Shown: positions 52,869-62,967, counted from the first letter of the stretch. The stretch is DNA of 64,000 nucleotides from Aeromonas bivalvium (GCF_000819765.1 NZ_CDBT01000011.1:1-64000), one strand, 5' to 3'. Translations and numbers: made by a program. Notes: generated from the letters alone by a model not told the origin.

Positions 52869-53606
52869 TCACCAGCCACCGGAGGCGCCGCCGCCACCGA
52901 AGCTGCCACCACCGCCGCCGAAGCTGCCGCCGCCAAAACCGCCACCCGAGCGTCCGGCACCGAATCCGCCGGCGGTATAGATGGCGCCTCTGCGGCCCCG
53001 GCCGCCACCGCCCCCTCCGCCACCGCGCAGGTTGTGCAGCACTATCATGGCAATCACCATGATGATGAAGATGAGCAGGCCGTTGACCTTGTCCTTCTTG
53101 GGAGGAGCCTTGGCCTGATACTCGCCGGCCAGGGCCTGCATGATGGCCTGGCTGCCGCCCAGAATACCGGCGGCCATGTCACCCCGACGAAATTCGGGCA
53201 GGATCCGGGTCTGGATGATGTTGGCGGCGATGGCGTCGGGCAGCACCCCCTCCAGGCCGTAGCCCACCTCGATGCGCACCTTGCGATCCTCGGGGGAGAT
53301 GATCAGCAGCACGCCATTGTTCTTGCCCTGCTGGCCAATGCCCCAGTGACGGCCGAGCTGGTAGCCGTACTCCTCTATGGTCTCTCCCTCCAGGCTGGTG
53401 AGGGAGACGACCACCAGCTGGACGCCGCTCCCTTGTTCGAAGGTCGCGAGCGTGCGGGTGAGACGACTGGCCTGCTCCGGGCTCAGCAGGTGCGCCTCAT
53501 CGACCACGCGCCCGCTCAGGGCCGGAAACTGGGGGGCGGCCAGCAGGGAAAAGGAGCAGAGCAGCCCCAGCAGCAACAGCCAGGGCCGAATGAGTAGAGG
53601 CATCAA
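52869..53606 (-). CDS. YgcG-family TPM protein with Gly-rich tail
   Basis: A 245-residue protein with a signal peptide (LLLLGLLCSFSLLA), a periplasmic TPM domain (LSGRVVDEAHLLSPEQ, EYGYQLGRHWGIGQQGKNNG) and one membrane helix (about 173-191). A C-terminal tail of repeated Gly-Gly-Gly-Ser-Phe units follows. Its start overlaps the LemA stop by four bases. Such proteins pair with LemA; function unknown. Confidence 0.9.
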   Translation of the reverse strand: MMPLLIRPWLLLLGLLCSFSLLAAPQFPALSGRVVDEAHLLSPEQASRLTRTLATFEQGSGVQLVVVSLTSLEGETIEEYGYQLGRHWGIGQQGKNNGVLLIISPEDRKVRIEVGYGLEGVLPDAIAANIIQTRILPEFRRGDMAAGILGGSQAIMQALAGEYQAKAPPKKDKVNGLLIFIIMVIAMIVLHNLRGGGGGGGGRGRRGAIYTAGGFGAGRSGGGFGGGSFGGGGGSFGGGGASGGW

Positions 53607-54190
53607 AATTCGACCTTGGGCGCCTCGTCGGCACCGGGTTTGGCGCTGAAGCTCGGCTTGGGCTCGAGATCCGAGTAGAGCAGCTTGGCCCAGATGACCC
53701 CTGGGAAGGTGCGCAGCTCGGTATTGAACTGGCGCACCGCCTCTATGTAGTCACGGCGAGCCACCGAAATGCGGTTCTCCGTGCCCTCTAGCTGGGCCTG
53801 CAGGGTGAGAAACTGCTGATCCGCTTTCAGATCCGGGTAGCGTTCCACCACCACCATGAGGCGGGAGAGGGCGCTGCTGAGCTGGTTCTGGGCCGCCTCG
53901 AACTGCTTGAGCTGGGCGGGATCGCTCACCTGCAGGCTGCCGACTCGGGCCCTGGCATCGGTGACCGCCTTGAGGGTCTCCTGCTCGTGGCTGGCATAGC
54001 CCTTGACGGTGGCAACCAGGTTGGGGACCAGATCGGCGCGGCGCTGATACTGGTTCTCCACCTGGCCCCAGCTCGCCTTGACCTGCTCGTCCAGGGTAGG
54101 GATCGTGTTCATGCCGCAGCCGGTCAGGGTCAGCAGCAGGGAAGCCAGCAGGCAGGTCCGGGTGAAGGGGCGCCAGATACTCGTTGCCAT
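53603..54190 (-). CDS. lemA: LemA-family lipoprotein
   Basis: A 195-residue LemA-family protein with a lipobox (LTLTGC) and the typical helical core: VENQYQRRADLVPNLVATVK, then NRISVARRDYIEAV. Probably an envelope lipoprotein. The start at 54190 follows GGAGAACAACGAG; the much longer upstream frame is noise. First gene of the lemA-TPM-TPM operon. Confidence 0.92.
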   Translation of the reverse strand: MATSIWRPFTRTCLLASLLLTLTGCGMNTIPTLDEQVKASWGQVENQYQRRADLVPNLVATVKGYASHEQETLKAVTDARARVGSLQVSDPAQLKQFEAAQNQLSSALSRLMVVVERYPDLKADQQFLTLQAQLEGTENRISVARRDYIEAVRQFNTELRTFPGVIWAKLLYSDLEPKPSFSAKPGADEAPKVEF

Positions 54191-54245
54191 CTCGTTGTTC
54201 TCCAGTGAATTTTCAATATTTGCCCGCACACCATACCCCTTGTGC

Positions 54246-54992
54246 TCAGCCCTCACAACGGCGAGGCAGCGGGGGCAGGTTGCGATAGGTGACGGAGACC
54301 CTGGGCAACTGCGGCTTGTCCTTGAGCCAGGAGGCGAGTTCGGCGCCGCAGCCATTGCCCGGTGGTATGGGGGCCTGGGGCTGACAGTCAGGGCTGCCGG
54401 CCGGGCAGCGCAGCCGCACATGGAAGTGGCTGAAGTGGCCGACCCAGGGCCTGAGCTTGCCGACCCAGGGCTCGTCCGGGCTGCGTTTGCACACCTCCGC
54501 CTTGAGGGCAGGGTTGATGAAGATGCGGGTCACCTCCGCCGGCTGGGCGGCGAGGCGCAGCAGGGTCAGCTGCTGGGGGCCGAATCGCCCCGGCAGCACC
54601 CGATAGCTGGGCTCGTCGATGAGGGCCCACTCCTTGGGGGCATCCTGCTCCCAGCGCTGGATGGGCTGGTTGGCCATGCGAAACCAGATGTCGGCGTCGA
54701 GCCCGGTCTGGTGGCTGCGGTGTCCCGAGCGGAAGGGGCCGCCACGGCTCATGGCGAGATCGGCGATGTAGAGATCCGGCAGCCCGGCCATCCGGGTGCG
54801 GCTTGCCAACCCCTTGAGATAGTCGATGAGGTCGGGGTGACCGTAGTAGCGCAGTCGCTTGCTGCGGATCACCTGATAGCCAGGGCCGCTCAGGGGCAGG
54901 GCCATGCCATTCTTCAGGCAGCCGCCGGCGTAACCGCCGATGGCCTCGGGTTGCGCGGTGGCGCCGAGCAAGAGCAGGGTGGCGATAAGCAT
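54246..54992 (-). CDS. mepA: penicillin-insensitive murein endopeptidase
   Basis: A 248-residue zinc LAS-family peptidase with a short signal peptide. It cleaves D-Ala-meso-DAP cross-links in the periplasm. Metal ligands sit in GHRSHQTGLDADIWF and in VGHFSHFHVRLRC. Several Cys form expected disulfides. The start at 54992 begins the signal peptide (MLIATLLLLG). Confidence 0.93.
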   Translation of the reverse strand: MLIATLLLLGATAQPEAIGGYAGGCLKNGMALPLSGPGYQVIRSKRLRYYGHPDLIDYLKGLASRTRMAGLPDLYIADLAMSRGGPFRSGHRSHQTGLDADIWFRMANQPIQRWEQDAPKEWALIDEPSYRVLPGRFGPQQLTLLRLAAQPAEVTRIFINPALKAEVCKRSPDEPWVGKLRPWVGHFSHFHVRLRCPAGSPDCQPQAPIPPGNGCGAELASWLKDKPQLPRVSVTYRNLPPLPRRCEG

Positions 54993-55148
54993 GATGTGCC
55001 TCGAACAGGGATAAAGGGTGTCTTTTGAGCGCCACCAGCATAGCAACAGAGCGGGGGGCGAGACCAGCACCTGGCTTGCCCTTGCGCCCGGCGCCGCCTT
55101 GTTGCCACAATGCGCCCCTCAATGGTATCTGAACAGGGGAAGAGGATG

Positions 55149-55700
55149 ATGAAAGCGAGTGAGCTGGTCGGCAAAGAGGGAGTCTACTGGCTGCAACCGC
55201 CGGCCGGGCGCTTCTATGTCGCCATGGGCACTCTGCTGGTGCTGAGTCTGGTGGCGGTCGGGGCGTCGCTCTGGCAAGGGTATCCCCAGATGGGGCTCCT
55301 GCCCTGGGTCGGCGTCATTTTTGGCGGCATAGTGCTGCTGATGATGCTGGTGCCACGCCACTGGCAGCCCTGGCGCATGGCGGAGCTCGCCTGGGACAGT
55401 GACCATCTCTATCTCGTCAACGGCCAGCAGGACAGCGTCAGGGCGCTGCCTCGGTCCGCCCTGGTGGAGGTGGGCCGCGAGCGGCGGGTCGGCCACAACG
55501 GAGAGTGGCTCGAGTTCAGCCTGGACCTCGCCCTGGGCCAGGATGAGCTGACTCAGGTGGTCGAGCTGCTGGGGCTGGGGGAGGAACCCGTCCATGAAGT
55601 GAGCCCGGGCGTCTACCGCTTCGGCTTTAAACGGGCCTGGCACAGTCGGCGCGCCCTGGGGGCATTGCTGACGCAATTGGTACCACCACGAGCTGATTAA
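55149..55700 (+). CDS. hypothetical membrane protein, 183 aa
   Basis: Two membrane helices near residues 25-47 and 53-74, then a soluble domain of about 100 residues (ELAWDSDHLYLVNGQ onward). Family not recognised. Tandem ATGs at 55146 and 55149 follow GGGGAAGAGG; the second has better spacing. Divergent from mepA. Confidence 0.7.
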   Translation: MKASELVGKEGVYWLQPPAGRFYVAMGTLLVLSLVAVGASLWQGYPQMGLLPWVGVIFGGIVLLMMLVPRHWQPWRMAELAWDSDHLYLVNGQQDSVRALPRSALVEVGRERRVGHNGEWLEFSLDLALGQDELTQVVELLGLGEEPVHEVSPGVYRFGFKRAWHSRRALGALLTQLVPPRAD

Positions 55701-55907
55701 TTTCTAGACAAGCCGGGGGCAAGCTCAGATACTGCCAGTTATTCGCATTGAACTTGTCGCCTGACTTGTCCAAGAGATCAATGGCTTGGGCTGTGAGGCG
55801 AGGAGGCCCCTGGCATGATGCCCGGGTCAATCCGGCGTGGTGGTTGTGCCCTTGCTGCGGCGCCGGTGATTGCATAGTGAAGGCACCCTGACTCGAGAGT
55901 GGATGGC

Positions 55908-56186
55908 ATGAAGATTTACGTAGGTAATCTGTCGTACCGGATGACGGCCGACGAACTGACAACCGTATTCAGCCAGTTTGGACAGGTGGACAAGGTCGAT
56001 ATCATCATCGACCGCGACACAGGTCAGTCCAAGGGATTCGGTTTTATTGAAATGCCGGTCAATGGCGACGCCGAGAGGGCGATCGCCGAGCTGCACGGCA
56101 CCGAGATTGGTGGCCGCACCATCACGGTCAATCAGGCCAAGCCCAAGACAGATGCACCCCGTGGTCGCCCCCAGCGTCATCGTTAA
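55908..56186 (+). CDS. RRM-domain RNA-binding protein
   Basis: A 92-residue single RNA-recognition-motif protein with RNP2 IYVGNL at the start and RNP1 KGFGFIEM near residue 43, plus a basic tail (PRGRPQRHR). Related to small RNA-binding proteins of cyanobacteria and proteobacteria; targets unknown. Followed by a terminator. Confidence 0.93.
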   Translation: MKIYVGNLSYRMTADELTTVFSQFGQVDKVDIIIDRDTGQSKGFGFIEMPVNGDAERAIAELHGTEIGGRTITVNQAKPKTDAPRGRPQRHR

Positions 56187-56202
56187 GGGGCCTCGCTAAC
56201 GC

Positions 56203-56232
56203 AAAACGGCATGGGTTCTCCCATGCCGTTTC
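56203..56232. terminator. terminator after the RRM gene
   Basis: Stem AACGGCATGGG / CCCATGCCGTT with a four-base loop and flanking A/T runs; it can serve both converging genes. Confidence 0.85.
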
Positions 56233-56263
56233 TGTTTGTGCCAGCGGGCCCATTGGGCCGGAC

Positions 56264-57163
56264 TCAGGGCACGTCGTAGCCCAGGGCCGCCTTGCGGATG
56301 CGAAACCACTGCTGGCGATTGAGCTGCACCTGCTCGGAGGCGACGGCGCTGGCGATCCGCTCGCGCTTGCCCGAGCCTATGATGGGCAGCGGCTGGCTCG
56401 GCAGCATCATGACCCAGGCGTAGACCACCTGCTCCAGGGTCTGGGCCCCCACCTCTTCACGGATCCGCGCCAGCTCATGGCGAAGCCCCTCGTGGCGGGC
56501 ATCATGGAACAGGCTGCCACCGCCGAGGCAAGACCAGGCCATGGGCCTGATACGCAGCTGCTGGCACTGATCCAGGGTGCCATCCAGGGTGAGATCCTGA
56601 TTGAGGGGAGAGATCTCCAGCTGGTTGGTGACCAGGGGGAAGGGCAGGCGCGACTGCAACAGCTCGAATTGGCGCGCGGTGAAGTTGGAGACGCCGGCAT
56701 GCCTGATCTTGCCTGCCTGGCGGAGGGCGATGAAGGCTTCGGCCACCTCGTCGGCATCCATCAGGGGATCCGGGCGGTGGATCAGCAGCAGATCCAGGTG
56801 ATCGGTGCCGAGCTTTTGCAAGGAGGCCTCGGCGCTGGCGATGATGTGCCCCTTGCTGGTGTTGTAGTGATTGAGGGCGTGCTCGGGCTTGGCGGTCAGG
56901 GCGATGCCGCACTTGCTGACCAGTTCCATGCGGCTGCGCAGGGCGGGCTCCAGGCGCAGGGCTCGGCCGAAGGCCTCCTCGCACTGATAGCCGCCATAGA
57001 TGTCGGCGTGGTCTATGGTGGTGACGCCAAGGTCCAGGTGGTACTTGATGAGATCCAGCAGGGCCGTCGGGCTGAGCTGCCACTCCATCAGGCGCCAGTA
57101 ACCCATGATGAGGCGGGAGAACTCCGGACCCTGGGGGTGCAGAGGCAGGCGGGATACGGTCAT
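56264..57163 (-). CDS. ydhF: aldo/keto reductase, YdhF type
   Basis: A 299-residue TIM-barrel oxidoreductase. Catalytic Asp/Tyr are in TTIDHADIYGGYQ; other typical runs are DLLLIHRPDPLMD, AGVSNFTARQFELL and the NADPH-binding end IIGSGKRERI. Substrate unknown. Close to YdhF of E. coli in sequence character. Divergent from the HTH regulator at 57269. Confidence 0.9.
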   Translation of the reverse strand: MTVSRLPLHPQGPEFSRLIMGYWRLMEWQLSPTALLDLIKYHLDLGVTTIDHADIYGGYQCEEAFGRALRLEPALRSRMELVSKCGIALTAKPEHALNHYNTSKGHIIASAEASLQKLGTDHLDLLLIHRPDPLMDADEVAEAFIALRQAGKIRHAGVSNFTARQFELLQSRLPFPLVTNQLEISPLNQDLTLDGTLDQCQQLRIRPMAWSCLGGGSLFHDARHEGLRHELARIREEVGAQTLEQVVYAWVMMLPSQPLPIIGSGKRERIASAVASEQVQLNRQQWFRIRKAALGYDVP

Positions 57164-57268
57164 AACTCACTCCTTGGAATAAATGCTGGGCCTATCTTGG
57201 CCCCTGCTCCCGGCTAAGGCAATATTGGCGCCCCGTGCAATTCGTACTTTGGTTCTGATGGAGGGCAT

Positions 57269-57679
57269 ATGGACGCTGGGTTTGCCACGCGGTTGCGGAT
57301 ATTGATGGGGGAGATGAGCGTGAGCGCCTTCGCCCGCAAGGTGGGCCTGGGCGAGGCGCTGATCCGCAAATACCTCAAGGGTGCCGAGCCCGGCTTTGCC
57401 AAGGCAAACCAGATCGCCATGGCCGCCAACTGCTCCCTGGAGTGGCTCGCCACCGGCTGCGGCTATCTCTATCGGCAGGCGGAGGTGGTGGATCGGGCCG
57501 CGTTGCAGGGGGCGAGCGAATTGCTGCGCGAACAGGCGCCCGCCACCGTGCTGCCCGATGAGGAGTCCCTGGTGAAGCTGCTCGCCTATTACCAGTTCCT
57601 GCGCAGCCACAAGCGGGCCGACGGCTTTCTCGATCTGGCCATGGCCCGTCAGTTCGGCAAGCACCTGGATGAGGCCTGA
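57269..57679 (+). CDS. XRE/CI-type HTH protein
   Basis: A 136-residue protein with an N-terminal lambda-repressor-like helix-turn-helix (SVSAFARKVGLGEALIRKYLKG) and a helical C-terminal part without recognised domain. Its promoter is shared with the divergent ydhF, so it may regulate that gene, an inference from position only. GGAGGG precedes the ATG. Confidence 0.8.
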   Translation: MDAGFATRLRILMGEMSVSAFARKVGLGEALIRKYLKGAEPGFAKANQIAMAANCSLEWLATGCGYLYRQAEVVDRAALQGASELLREQAPATVLPDEESLVKLLAYYQFLRSHKRADGFLDLAMARQFGKHLDEA

Positions 57680-57799
57680 AGCGCCGCGTCCTCCCTTGCG
57701 CGGGTCTGGGAGCGAGCCCCCGCGCGCCAGGCGCATCTGATCCTTGCCAAGGGTGGGGCTGCTGGCTTACCGTCAGGCTCTTGCCATTGGAGGGACAGG

Positions 57800-58819
57800 A
57801 TGCGCTACATCGATTTGAGAAGTGATACGGTAACCCAACCCACGGACGCCATGCGTCAGGTGATGCTCCATGCCCAGGTGGGGGATGATGTGTACGGGGA
57901 AGACCCTGCGGTCAATGCCCTCGAGGCTTATGCCGCCGGGCGCCTGGGCAAGGAGGCCGCCCTCTTTGTTCCCTCGGGCACCATGTCCAACCTGCTGGGG
58001 GTGCTGGCCCATTGCCAGCGCGGCGAGGAGGCGCTGCTCGGCCAGGGGGCCCACATCTTCCGCTACGAGGCCATGGGCAGCGCCGTGCTGGGCTCGGTGG
58101 CCCTCAATCCCGTGCCCATGCAGGCCGACGGCACCCTGGCCTTTGCCGATCTCGCGGCGGCCATCAAGCCCGATGACCCCCATTTCGCCCAGGCCCGCCT
58201 GCTCTGCCTGGAGAACACCCACGGCGGCAAGGTGCTGCCCCTCGCGTATCTGCGTCAGGCGCGCACCTTCGCCGATGAGCACGGGCTCAAGCTGCACCTG
58301 GACGGAGCCCGGGTCGCCAACGCCGCCGTGGCGAGCGGGGTCTCCCTGGCGGAGATTGCCGCCCCCTTCGACAGCGTCTCCCTCTGCCTCTCCAAGGGGC
58401 TGGGGGCGCCGGTAGGATCCGTGCTGGTGGGGGATGGCGCCACCATCGCCCGGGCCAGACGGCTGCGCAAGATGGTGGGGGGGGGCATGCGCCAGGCCGG
58501 CTTCCTCGCCGCCGCCGCGCAATTTGCTCTGGAGCACCAGTTCGAGCGACTGGCGGACGACCATCGCCGGGCCCGTCGCCTGGCCGAAGGGCTGGCCGCC
58601 CTGCCGGGGATCACGCTGAGCCTGGCGCAGGTGCAGACCAATATGCTGTTCCTGACGCTCGACGAGGGGGAGAGCGGCGATCTGCTGGCCTTCATGAAGG
58701 AGCGGGGCATCCTCTTCTCCGGTTATGGGGAGATGCGGCTGGTCACCCACTTGCAGATCACCGACGATGACGTGGCCGAGGTGATCGACGCCTTTGCCGA
58801 ATACTGCCAGGGGCGCTAG
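57800..58819 (+). CDS. ltaE: low-specificity L-threonine aldolase
   Basis: A 339-residue fold-type I PLP enzyme that splits L-threonine and L-allo-threonine to glycine and acetaldehyde. [17 protein letters not shown] opens the protein; the PLP Lys is K199 ([13 protein letters not shown]); GRVANAAV-type substrate Arg is R171. GGAGGGACAGG precedes the ATG. Full length. Confidence 0.96.
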   Translation: MRYIDLRSDTVTQPTDAMRQVMLHAQVGDDVYGEDPAVNALEAYAAGRLGKEAALFVPSGTMSNLLGVLAHCQRGEEALLGQGAHIFRYEAMGSAVLGSVALNPVPMQADGTLAFADLAAAIKPDDPHFAQARLLCLENTHGGKVLPLAYLRQARTFADEHGLKLHLDGARVANAAVASGVSLAEIAAPFDSVSLCLSKGLGAPVGSVLVGDGATIARARRLRKMVGGGMRQAGFLAAAAQFALEHQFERLADDHRRARRLAEGLAALPGITLSLAQVQTNMLFLTLDEGESGDLLAFMKERGILFSGYGEMRLVTHLQITDDDVAEVIDAFAEYCQGR

Positions 58820-58861
58820 CTTCCGGCCATGTAAACGGGCCCCGCCAATCGGGCGCCAGCA

Positions 58862-58892
58862 AACAAAAAGCGCAGCCTGGGCTGCGCTTTTG
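58862..58892. terminator. terminator between ltaE and asnB
   Basis: AAAAGCGCAGCC / GGCTGCGCTTTT hairpin with a short loop between converging genes. Confidence 0.9.
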
Positions 58893-58919
58893 CGTTATCG
58901 GGGCGGGTAAATCCGCGGC

Positions 58920-60584
58920 TCAGTAGGCCTGCTGATGCACGTCCAGCACGGCGCGACCGGACGGATCGGCCATCTCCTTGAACTTGGCATCCCACTCCAG
59001 CGCCGTGGGGGTGGAGCAGGCGACCGACTTGCCGTAGGGCACGCAGCGGGCGGCGGATTCCAGCGGGAAGTGCTCCTCGAAGATGGCGCGGTAGAAGTAG
59101 GCCTCCTTGGTGAGGGGCGTATTGACGGGGAAGCGGAAGGAGGCCGCCTCGAACATCTGATCCGTCACCTCGATCTCGACCATGGCCTTGAGGCTGTCTA
59201 TCCAGGAGTAACCCACGCCGTCTGAGAACTGCTCCTTCTGGCGCCAGGCCACCTCGTGGGGCAGCAGGGCCTCGAAGGCTTCCCGCAGGATGTGCTTCTC
59301 TATCTTGCCGTTGCCGCACATCTTGGCGGCAGGATTGAGGCGCATCGCCACGTCCATGAACTCCTTGTCGAGGAAGGGCACCCGGCCCTCCACTCCCCAG
59401 GCGGCCATGGATTTGTTGGCCCGCAGGCAGTCGTAGAGGTGCAGGGCGTCGAGCTTGCGCACCGTCTCCTCGTGGAAATCCTTGGCGCTCGGCGCCTTGT
59501 GGAAGTAGAGGTAGCCGCCAAACAGCTCGTCCGAGCCCTCGCCCGAGAGCACCATCTTGATCCCCATCGCCTTGATGTAGCGTGCCATCAGGTACATGGG
59601 GGTCGAGGCGCGTATGGTGGTGACGTCATAGGTCTCGAGGTGATAGATGACGTCCCGCAGGGCATCGAGGCCCTCTTGCACCGTGAAGTGGATCTGGTGA
59701 TGGACTGTGCCCAGGTGATCGGCCACCTTCTGGGCGGCGGCGAGATCCGGCGATCCCTCCAGCCCCACGGCGAAGGAGTGGAGCTGGGGCCACCAGGCCT
59801 CGCTCTTGCCATCGTCTTCGATGCGACGGGCGGCATAGATCTTGGTGATGGCGGAGATGACGGACGAATCCAGGCCGCCGGAGAGCAGCACGCCGTAGGG
59901 CACGTCGCACATCAGCTGACGCTTGACCGCGGCCTCGAGGGCGGCGCGCAGCTCCTCGACCGAGGCGGGGTTGTCCTTGACGGCGTCAAACTCGCGCCAG
60001 TCCCGCTGGTAGTAGTGGGTCAGGACCCCGTCCTTGCTCCACAGGTAGTGTCCGGGCGGGAACTCTTCCACGCTCTTGCACACCGGCACCAGGGCCTTCA
60101 TCTCGGAGGCGACATAGAGGTTGCCATGCTCGTCACGCCCGGTGTAGAGGGGGATGATGCCCATGTGGTCGCGGCCAATCAGATAGGCGTCCTGCTCGGC
60201 GTCATAGAGGATGAAGGCGAAGATGCCGTTGAGATCATCCAGGAAGGCGGGCCCTTTCTCCTTGTAGAGGGCGAGCAGCACCTCGCAGTCGGATTTGGTC
60301 TGGAACTGGAAGTCCACCGCCAGGGTCTTCTCCAACTCCTTGTGGTTGTAGATCTCGCCGTTGACCGCCAGCACGTGGGTGCGTTCCGGGTTGTAGAGGG
60401 GCTGGGCGCCATTGCCCGGATCGACGATGGCCAGGCGCTCGTGGACCAGAATGGCCTTGTCAGAGCTGTAGACGCCGGACCAGTCAGGCCCGCGGTGGCG
60501 CAGTCGCTTGGACATCTCGAGCGCCGATTTGCGCAGGCTTGCCGCGTCAGATTTGATGTCCAGAATGCCGAAAATTGAGCACAT
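58920..60584 (-). CDS. asnB: asparagine synthetase B (glutamine-hydrolysing)
   Basis: A 554-residue enzyme. Nucleophile Cys2 (MCSIFG) opens the N-terminal glutaminase domain; RHRGPDWSG and AVNGEIYNHKEL are typical. The synthetase half has the PP-loop LSGGLDSSVISA and GEGSDELFGGY. It makes asparagine from aspartate, ATP and glutamine. AAAGAGGATTTACATCA precedes the ATG. Confidence 0.97.
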   Translation of the reverse strand: MCSIFGILDIKSDAASLRKSALEMSKRLRHRGPDWSGVYSSDKAILVHERLAIVDPGNGAQPLYNPERTHVLAVNGEIYNHKELEKTLAVDFQFQTKSDCEVLLALYKEKGPAFLDDLNGIFAFILYDAEQDAYLIGRDHMGIIPLYTGRDEHGNLYVASEMKALVPVCKSVEEFPPGHYLWSKDGVLTHYYQRDWREFDAVKDNPASVEELRAALEAAVKRQLMCDVPYGVLLSGGLDSSVISAITKIYAARRIEDDGKSEAWWPQLHSFAVGLEGSPDLAAAQKVADHLGTVHHQIHFTVQEGLDALRDVIYHLETYDVTTIRASTPMYLMARYIKAMGIKMVLSGEGSDELFGGYLYFHKAPSAKDFHEETVRKLDALHLYDCLRANKSMAAWGVEGRVPFLDKEFMDVAMRLNPAAKMCGNGKIEKHILREAFEALLPHEVAWRQKEQFSDGVGYSWIDSLKAMVEIEVTDQMFEAASFRFPVNTPLTKEAYFYRAIFEEHFPLESAARCVPYGKSVACSTPTALEWDAKFKEMADPSGRAVLDVHQQAY

Positions 60585-60742
60585 TGATGTAAATCCTCTT
60601 TAATTTTTATTGAGCCCCCCACGTTTGGGCTCGAAATTCCATTTACATTCCTCGCCATTCACAATGCCTAGCGCGACCCCCTTTTGCAAGCGGCAACATG
60701 GCACAAAATCGGGCCCTTGGGCCTAAGGCTGTTTGCTCAAAA

Positions 60743-60783
60743 CCATGACGCCCGCGTCAAGCAGCTTGACGCTGGCGTCATGG
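60743..60783 (-). terminator. long hairpin after the cupin gene
   Basis: A 41-base near-perfect inverted repeat: CCATGACGCCCGCGTCAAG / CTTGACGCTGGCGTCATGG with one mismatch and a three-base loop. On the minus strand it is followed by TTTT, 19 bases after the cupin stop, so it is probably its terminator. Confidence 0.65.
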
Positions 60784-60801
60784 GGCCAGGCGCACCCCGC
60801 C

Positions 60802-61182
60802 TCATCTCGTCTCGGGCTCGGCACTGGGTTCGAAGATCACATAGAGCTTGTGACAGGGGGTGAGGGTCTCCCACTGCCCGCTGAAGCCCGCCGGGATGAC
60901 GAAGCGATCCCCGGGACCGAGGTGCAGCTGGTTCCCCGCGTCATCGTGGATGCAGACCTCCCCCTCCAGCAGCTGGCAATATTCGTGCTCCGTGTAGTGC
61001 ACCGCCCAGCGCCCCGGCTCGCAGCGCCAGAAGCCGACATGAAACTGCTGGCTCGGGTCCGAGTAGTGGTTCCAGACGCTCTGGGTCGGGTTGCCCGCCA
61101 GGATCCGCTCCGGGGCCGGGGTGAGTGGCGAGGGGGTGACCGTCTGGCGGTCGAGCAGGGTCCAGTCTTTGAGTGTCAGCAT
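60802..61182 (-). CDS. cupin-domain protein
   Basis: A 126-residue small beta-barrel protein with a cupin core: HYTEHEYCQLLEGEVCIHDD and LGPGDRFVIPAGFSGQWE, including His and Glu metal ligands. Resembles DUF861-type (ureidoglycine aminohydrolase-like) cupins. Substrate unknown. GGAGGCATC precedes the ATG. Confidence 0.85.
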   Translation of the reverse strand: MLTLKDWTLLDRQTVTPSPLTPAPERILAGNPTQSVWNHYSDPSQQFHVGFWRCEPGRWAVHYTEHEYCQLLEGEVCIHDDAGNQLHLGPGDRFVIPAGFSGQWETLTPCHKLYVIFEPSAEPETR

Positions 61183-61282
61183 GATGCCTCCATGGCAGGG
61201 GAGTGGGGCCAGGGGAGGATCGACTTCCCTCCTGGTAGTCGACGGCGCCCCGTTCGATTTAATTGACGACTAGCAAGATACG

Positions 61283-62887
61283 CTAAACGATTGTCCCCGT
61301 CTTGCCAAGGGCATCGCGCCCCTCCATCCCCCTGATCACATGGCGGGCGAAGCCGCTACCCGCCTCGTCATAGACGTTGAACACGGCGTCCACCCCCTGC
61401 TCGCGCAGGGAGTCGATGTCGTCCTCGAAGCGGACGATGGCGGCTATCTTGCCGGTGAAGCCGTGGCTGCGCAGCTTCTCGATGGCATAGAGGTTGCCGG
61501 AGTGGTGGGGCATGGCCAGCAGCACCAGATCTATCTGGTTGGAGATGAGCACCTTGTCCCAGAAGTCGGTATCGGTTGCGTCCCCCTCAATCACGTTCAT
61601 GTTGCGCTCGCGCAGCCCGGGCAGCTTGCCGTGATCGTTCTCCACCCCCAGGATGACGGGGCCGTACTTGTGCTCCAGCTCGAAATAGGCGCCCTGGCCG
61701 ATGCGGCCCATGCCGAGGATGATCACCTTGGCGTCGCCCAGCTCGATGGGCCTGTCTTCCGGGTGCAGCTCGCGGGCCTGCAGGCCGCGCAACCAGTTGC
61801 CGAACCTGTGGTAGATCCGTTCGCTCTGGCCATTGAGGGGAGCCGAGATCATGAAGCTGGCCGCCAGCGCCAGGGAGAGGGCCACCAGCCACTCATGGGA
61901 GAGCCAGCCCGCCTTGGCGGCGATGGCGGCGACGATGAGGCCGAACTCGGAGAAGTTGCTCAGCGCCAGGGTGGAGAGCAGCACGGTGCGCACCCTCAGG
62001 TGGGCGCCGCTGTAAACCAGATAATAGAGCGCGCTCTTGAACGGCAGCGCCAGCACCAGGGCCAGGGCTATCCACATGGCATCCTGGGTCGGCAGGCCGT
62101 TGAGCCCTATGGTCAGGAAGAAGCAGATGAGGAAGAGATCCTTGAGGGTGAACAGCGCCTTGGCCAGCCCGGCGGCGGCGGGGTGGGAGGCCAGCATCAT
62201 GCCGATGATGAGGGCCCCCAGATCCGGCTTGAGCCCCACCACCTCGAACCCGGCGGCCCCCACCACCAGGGCCAGGAAGACCCCGAACAGCACCTGCAAC
62301 TCCCCGTGACCGGCCCGTTCGAGCAGCCGGCACAGCAGGGGGCGCAGGAGGGGCAGACCCAGGATCCAGAGCGCCCAGATGCTCGGCAGCTTGCCGCTGG
62401 AGATGGCGAGAAAGGCGACGGCGAAGATATCCTGCATCACCAGCACCCCGATGGCGAGGCGCGCATAGAGGGCATTCATGTCGCTGCGCTCCTCGAGCAC
62501 CTTGACCGCGAAGACAGTGCTGGAGAAAGAGAGGGCAAATCCCAGCAGCACGGCGAGCTGCCAGCCCAGGGACATGGCCAGCGTCATGCCGAGCCCCTTG
62601 CACACCAGGAGCACCAGGGTAAACAGCAGGGTGGAGAGCAGCATGTGCAGGCTGGCGGTGCCCCACACATCCCGGCGCAGCAGGGTGCGCACATCCAGCT
62701 TGAGCCCTATGGTGAACAGCAGCAGGGTGACCCCGAGATCCGCCAGCTCTGCCAGGGCAGGGGTATTCTCATACCCCATGCCATTGAGGAGGAAGCCGGC
62801 GGCGAGGAAGCCGAGCAGGGGGGGCAGGCCAATCAGGTTGACCAGCATGCCGCAGACGAACGCCACGGCGATCAGTACAGGTTCCAT
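61283..62887 (-). CDS. CPA2-family cation:proton antiporter with TrkA-N domain
   Basis: A 534-residue inner-membrane transporter with about 12 helices (LGFLAAGFLLNGMGYE, FALSFSSTVFAVKVLEE) and a cytoplasmic Rossmann-type TrkA-N domain (VIILGMGRIGQGAYFELE). It resembles KefB/KefC and YbaL potassium/proton antiporters; the ion is inferred. The start at 62887 removes a non-conserved extension. It lies 80 bases downstream of nagD on the same strand. Confidence 0.9.
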   Translation of the reverse strand: MEPVLIAVAFVCGMLVNLIGLPPLLGFLAAGFLLNGMGYENTPALAELADLGVTLLLFTIGLKLDVRTLLRRDVWGTASLHMLLSTLLFTLVLLVCKGLGMTLAMSLGWQLAVLLGFALSFSSTVFAVKVLEERSDMNALYARLAIGVLVMQDIFAVAFLAISSGKLPSIWALWILGLPLLRPLLCRLLERAGHGELQVLFGVFLALVVGAAGFEVVGLKPDLGALIIGMMLASHPAAAGLAKALFTLKDLFLICFFLTIGLNGLPTQDAMWIALALVLALPFKSALYYLVYSGAHLRVRTVLLSTLALSNFSEFGLIVAAIAAKAGWLSHEWLVALSLALAASFMISAPLNGQSERIYHRFGNWLRGLQARELHPEDRPIELGDAKVIILGMGRIGQGAYFELEHKYGPVILGVENDHGKLPGLRERNMNVIEGDATDTDFWDKVLISNQIDLVLLAMPHHSGNLYAIEKLRSHGFTGKIAAIVRFEDDIDSLREQGVDAVFNVYDEAGSGFARHVIRGMEGRDALGKTGTIV

Positions 62888-62967
62888 ACAATTACCATCT
62901 TCCGGGCCTTGGCCCGCAACACATGAGGGATGGGCGGCCCGCAGGGGCCGCACCGCCATCGGCCGAC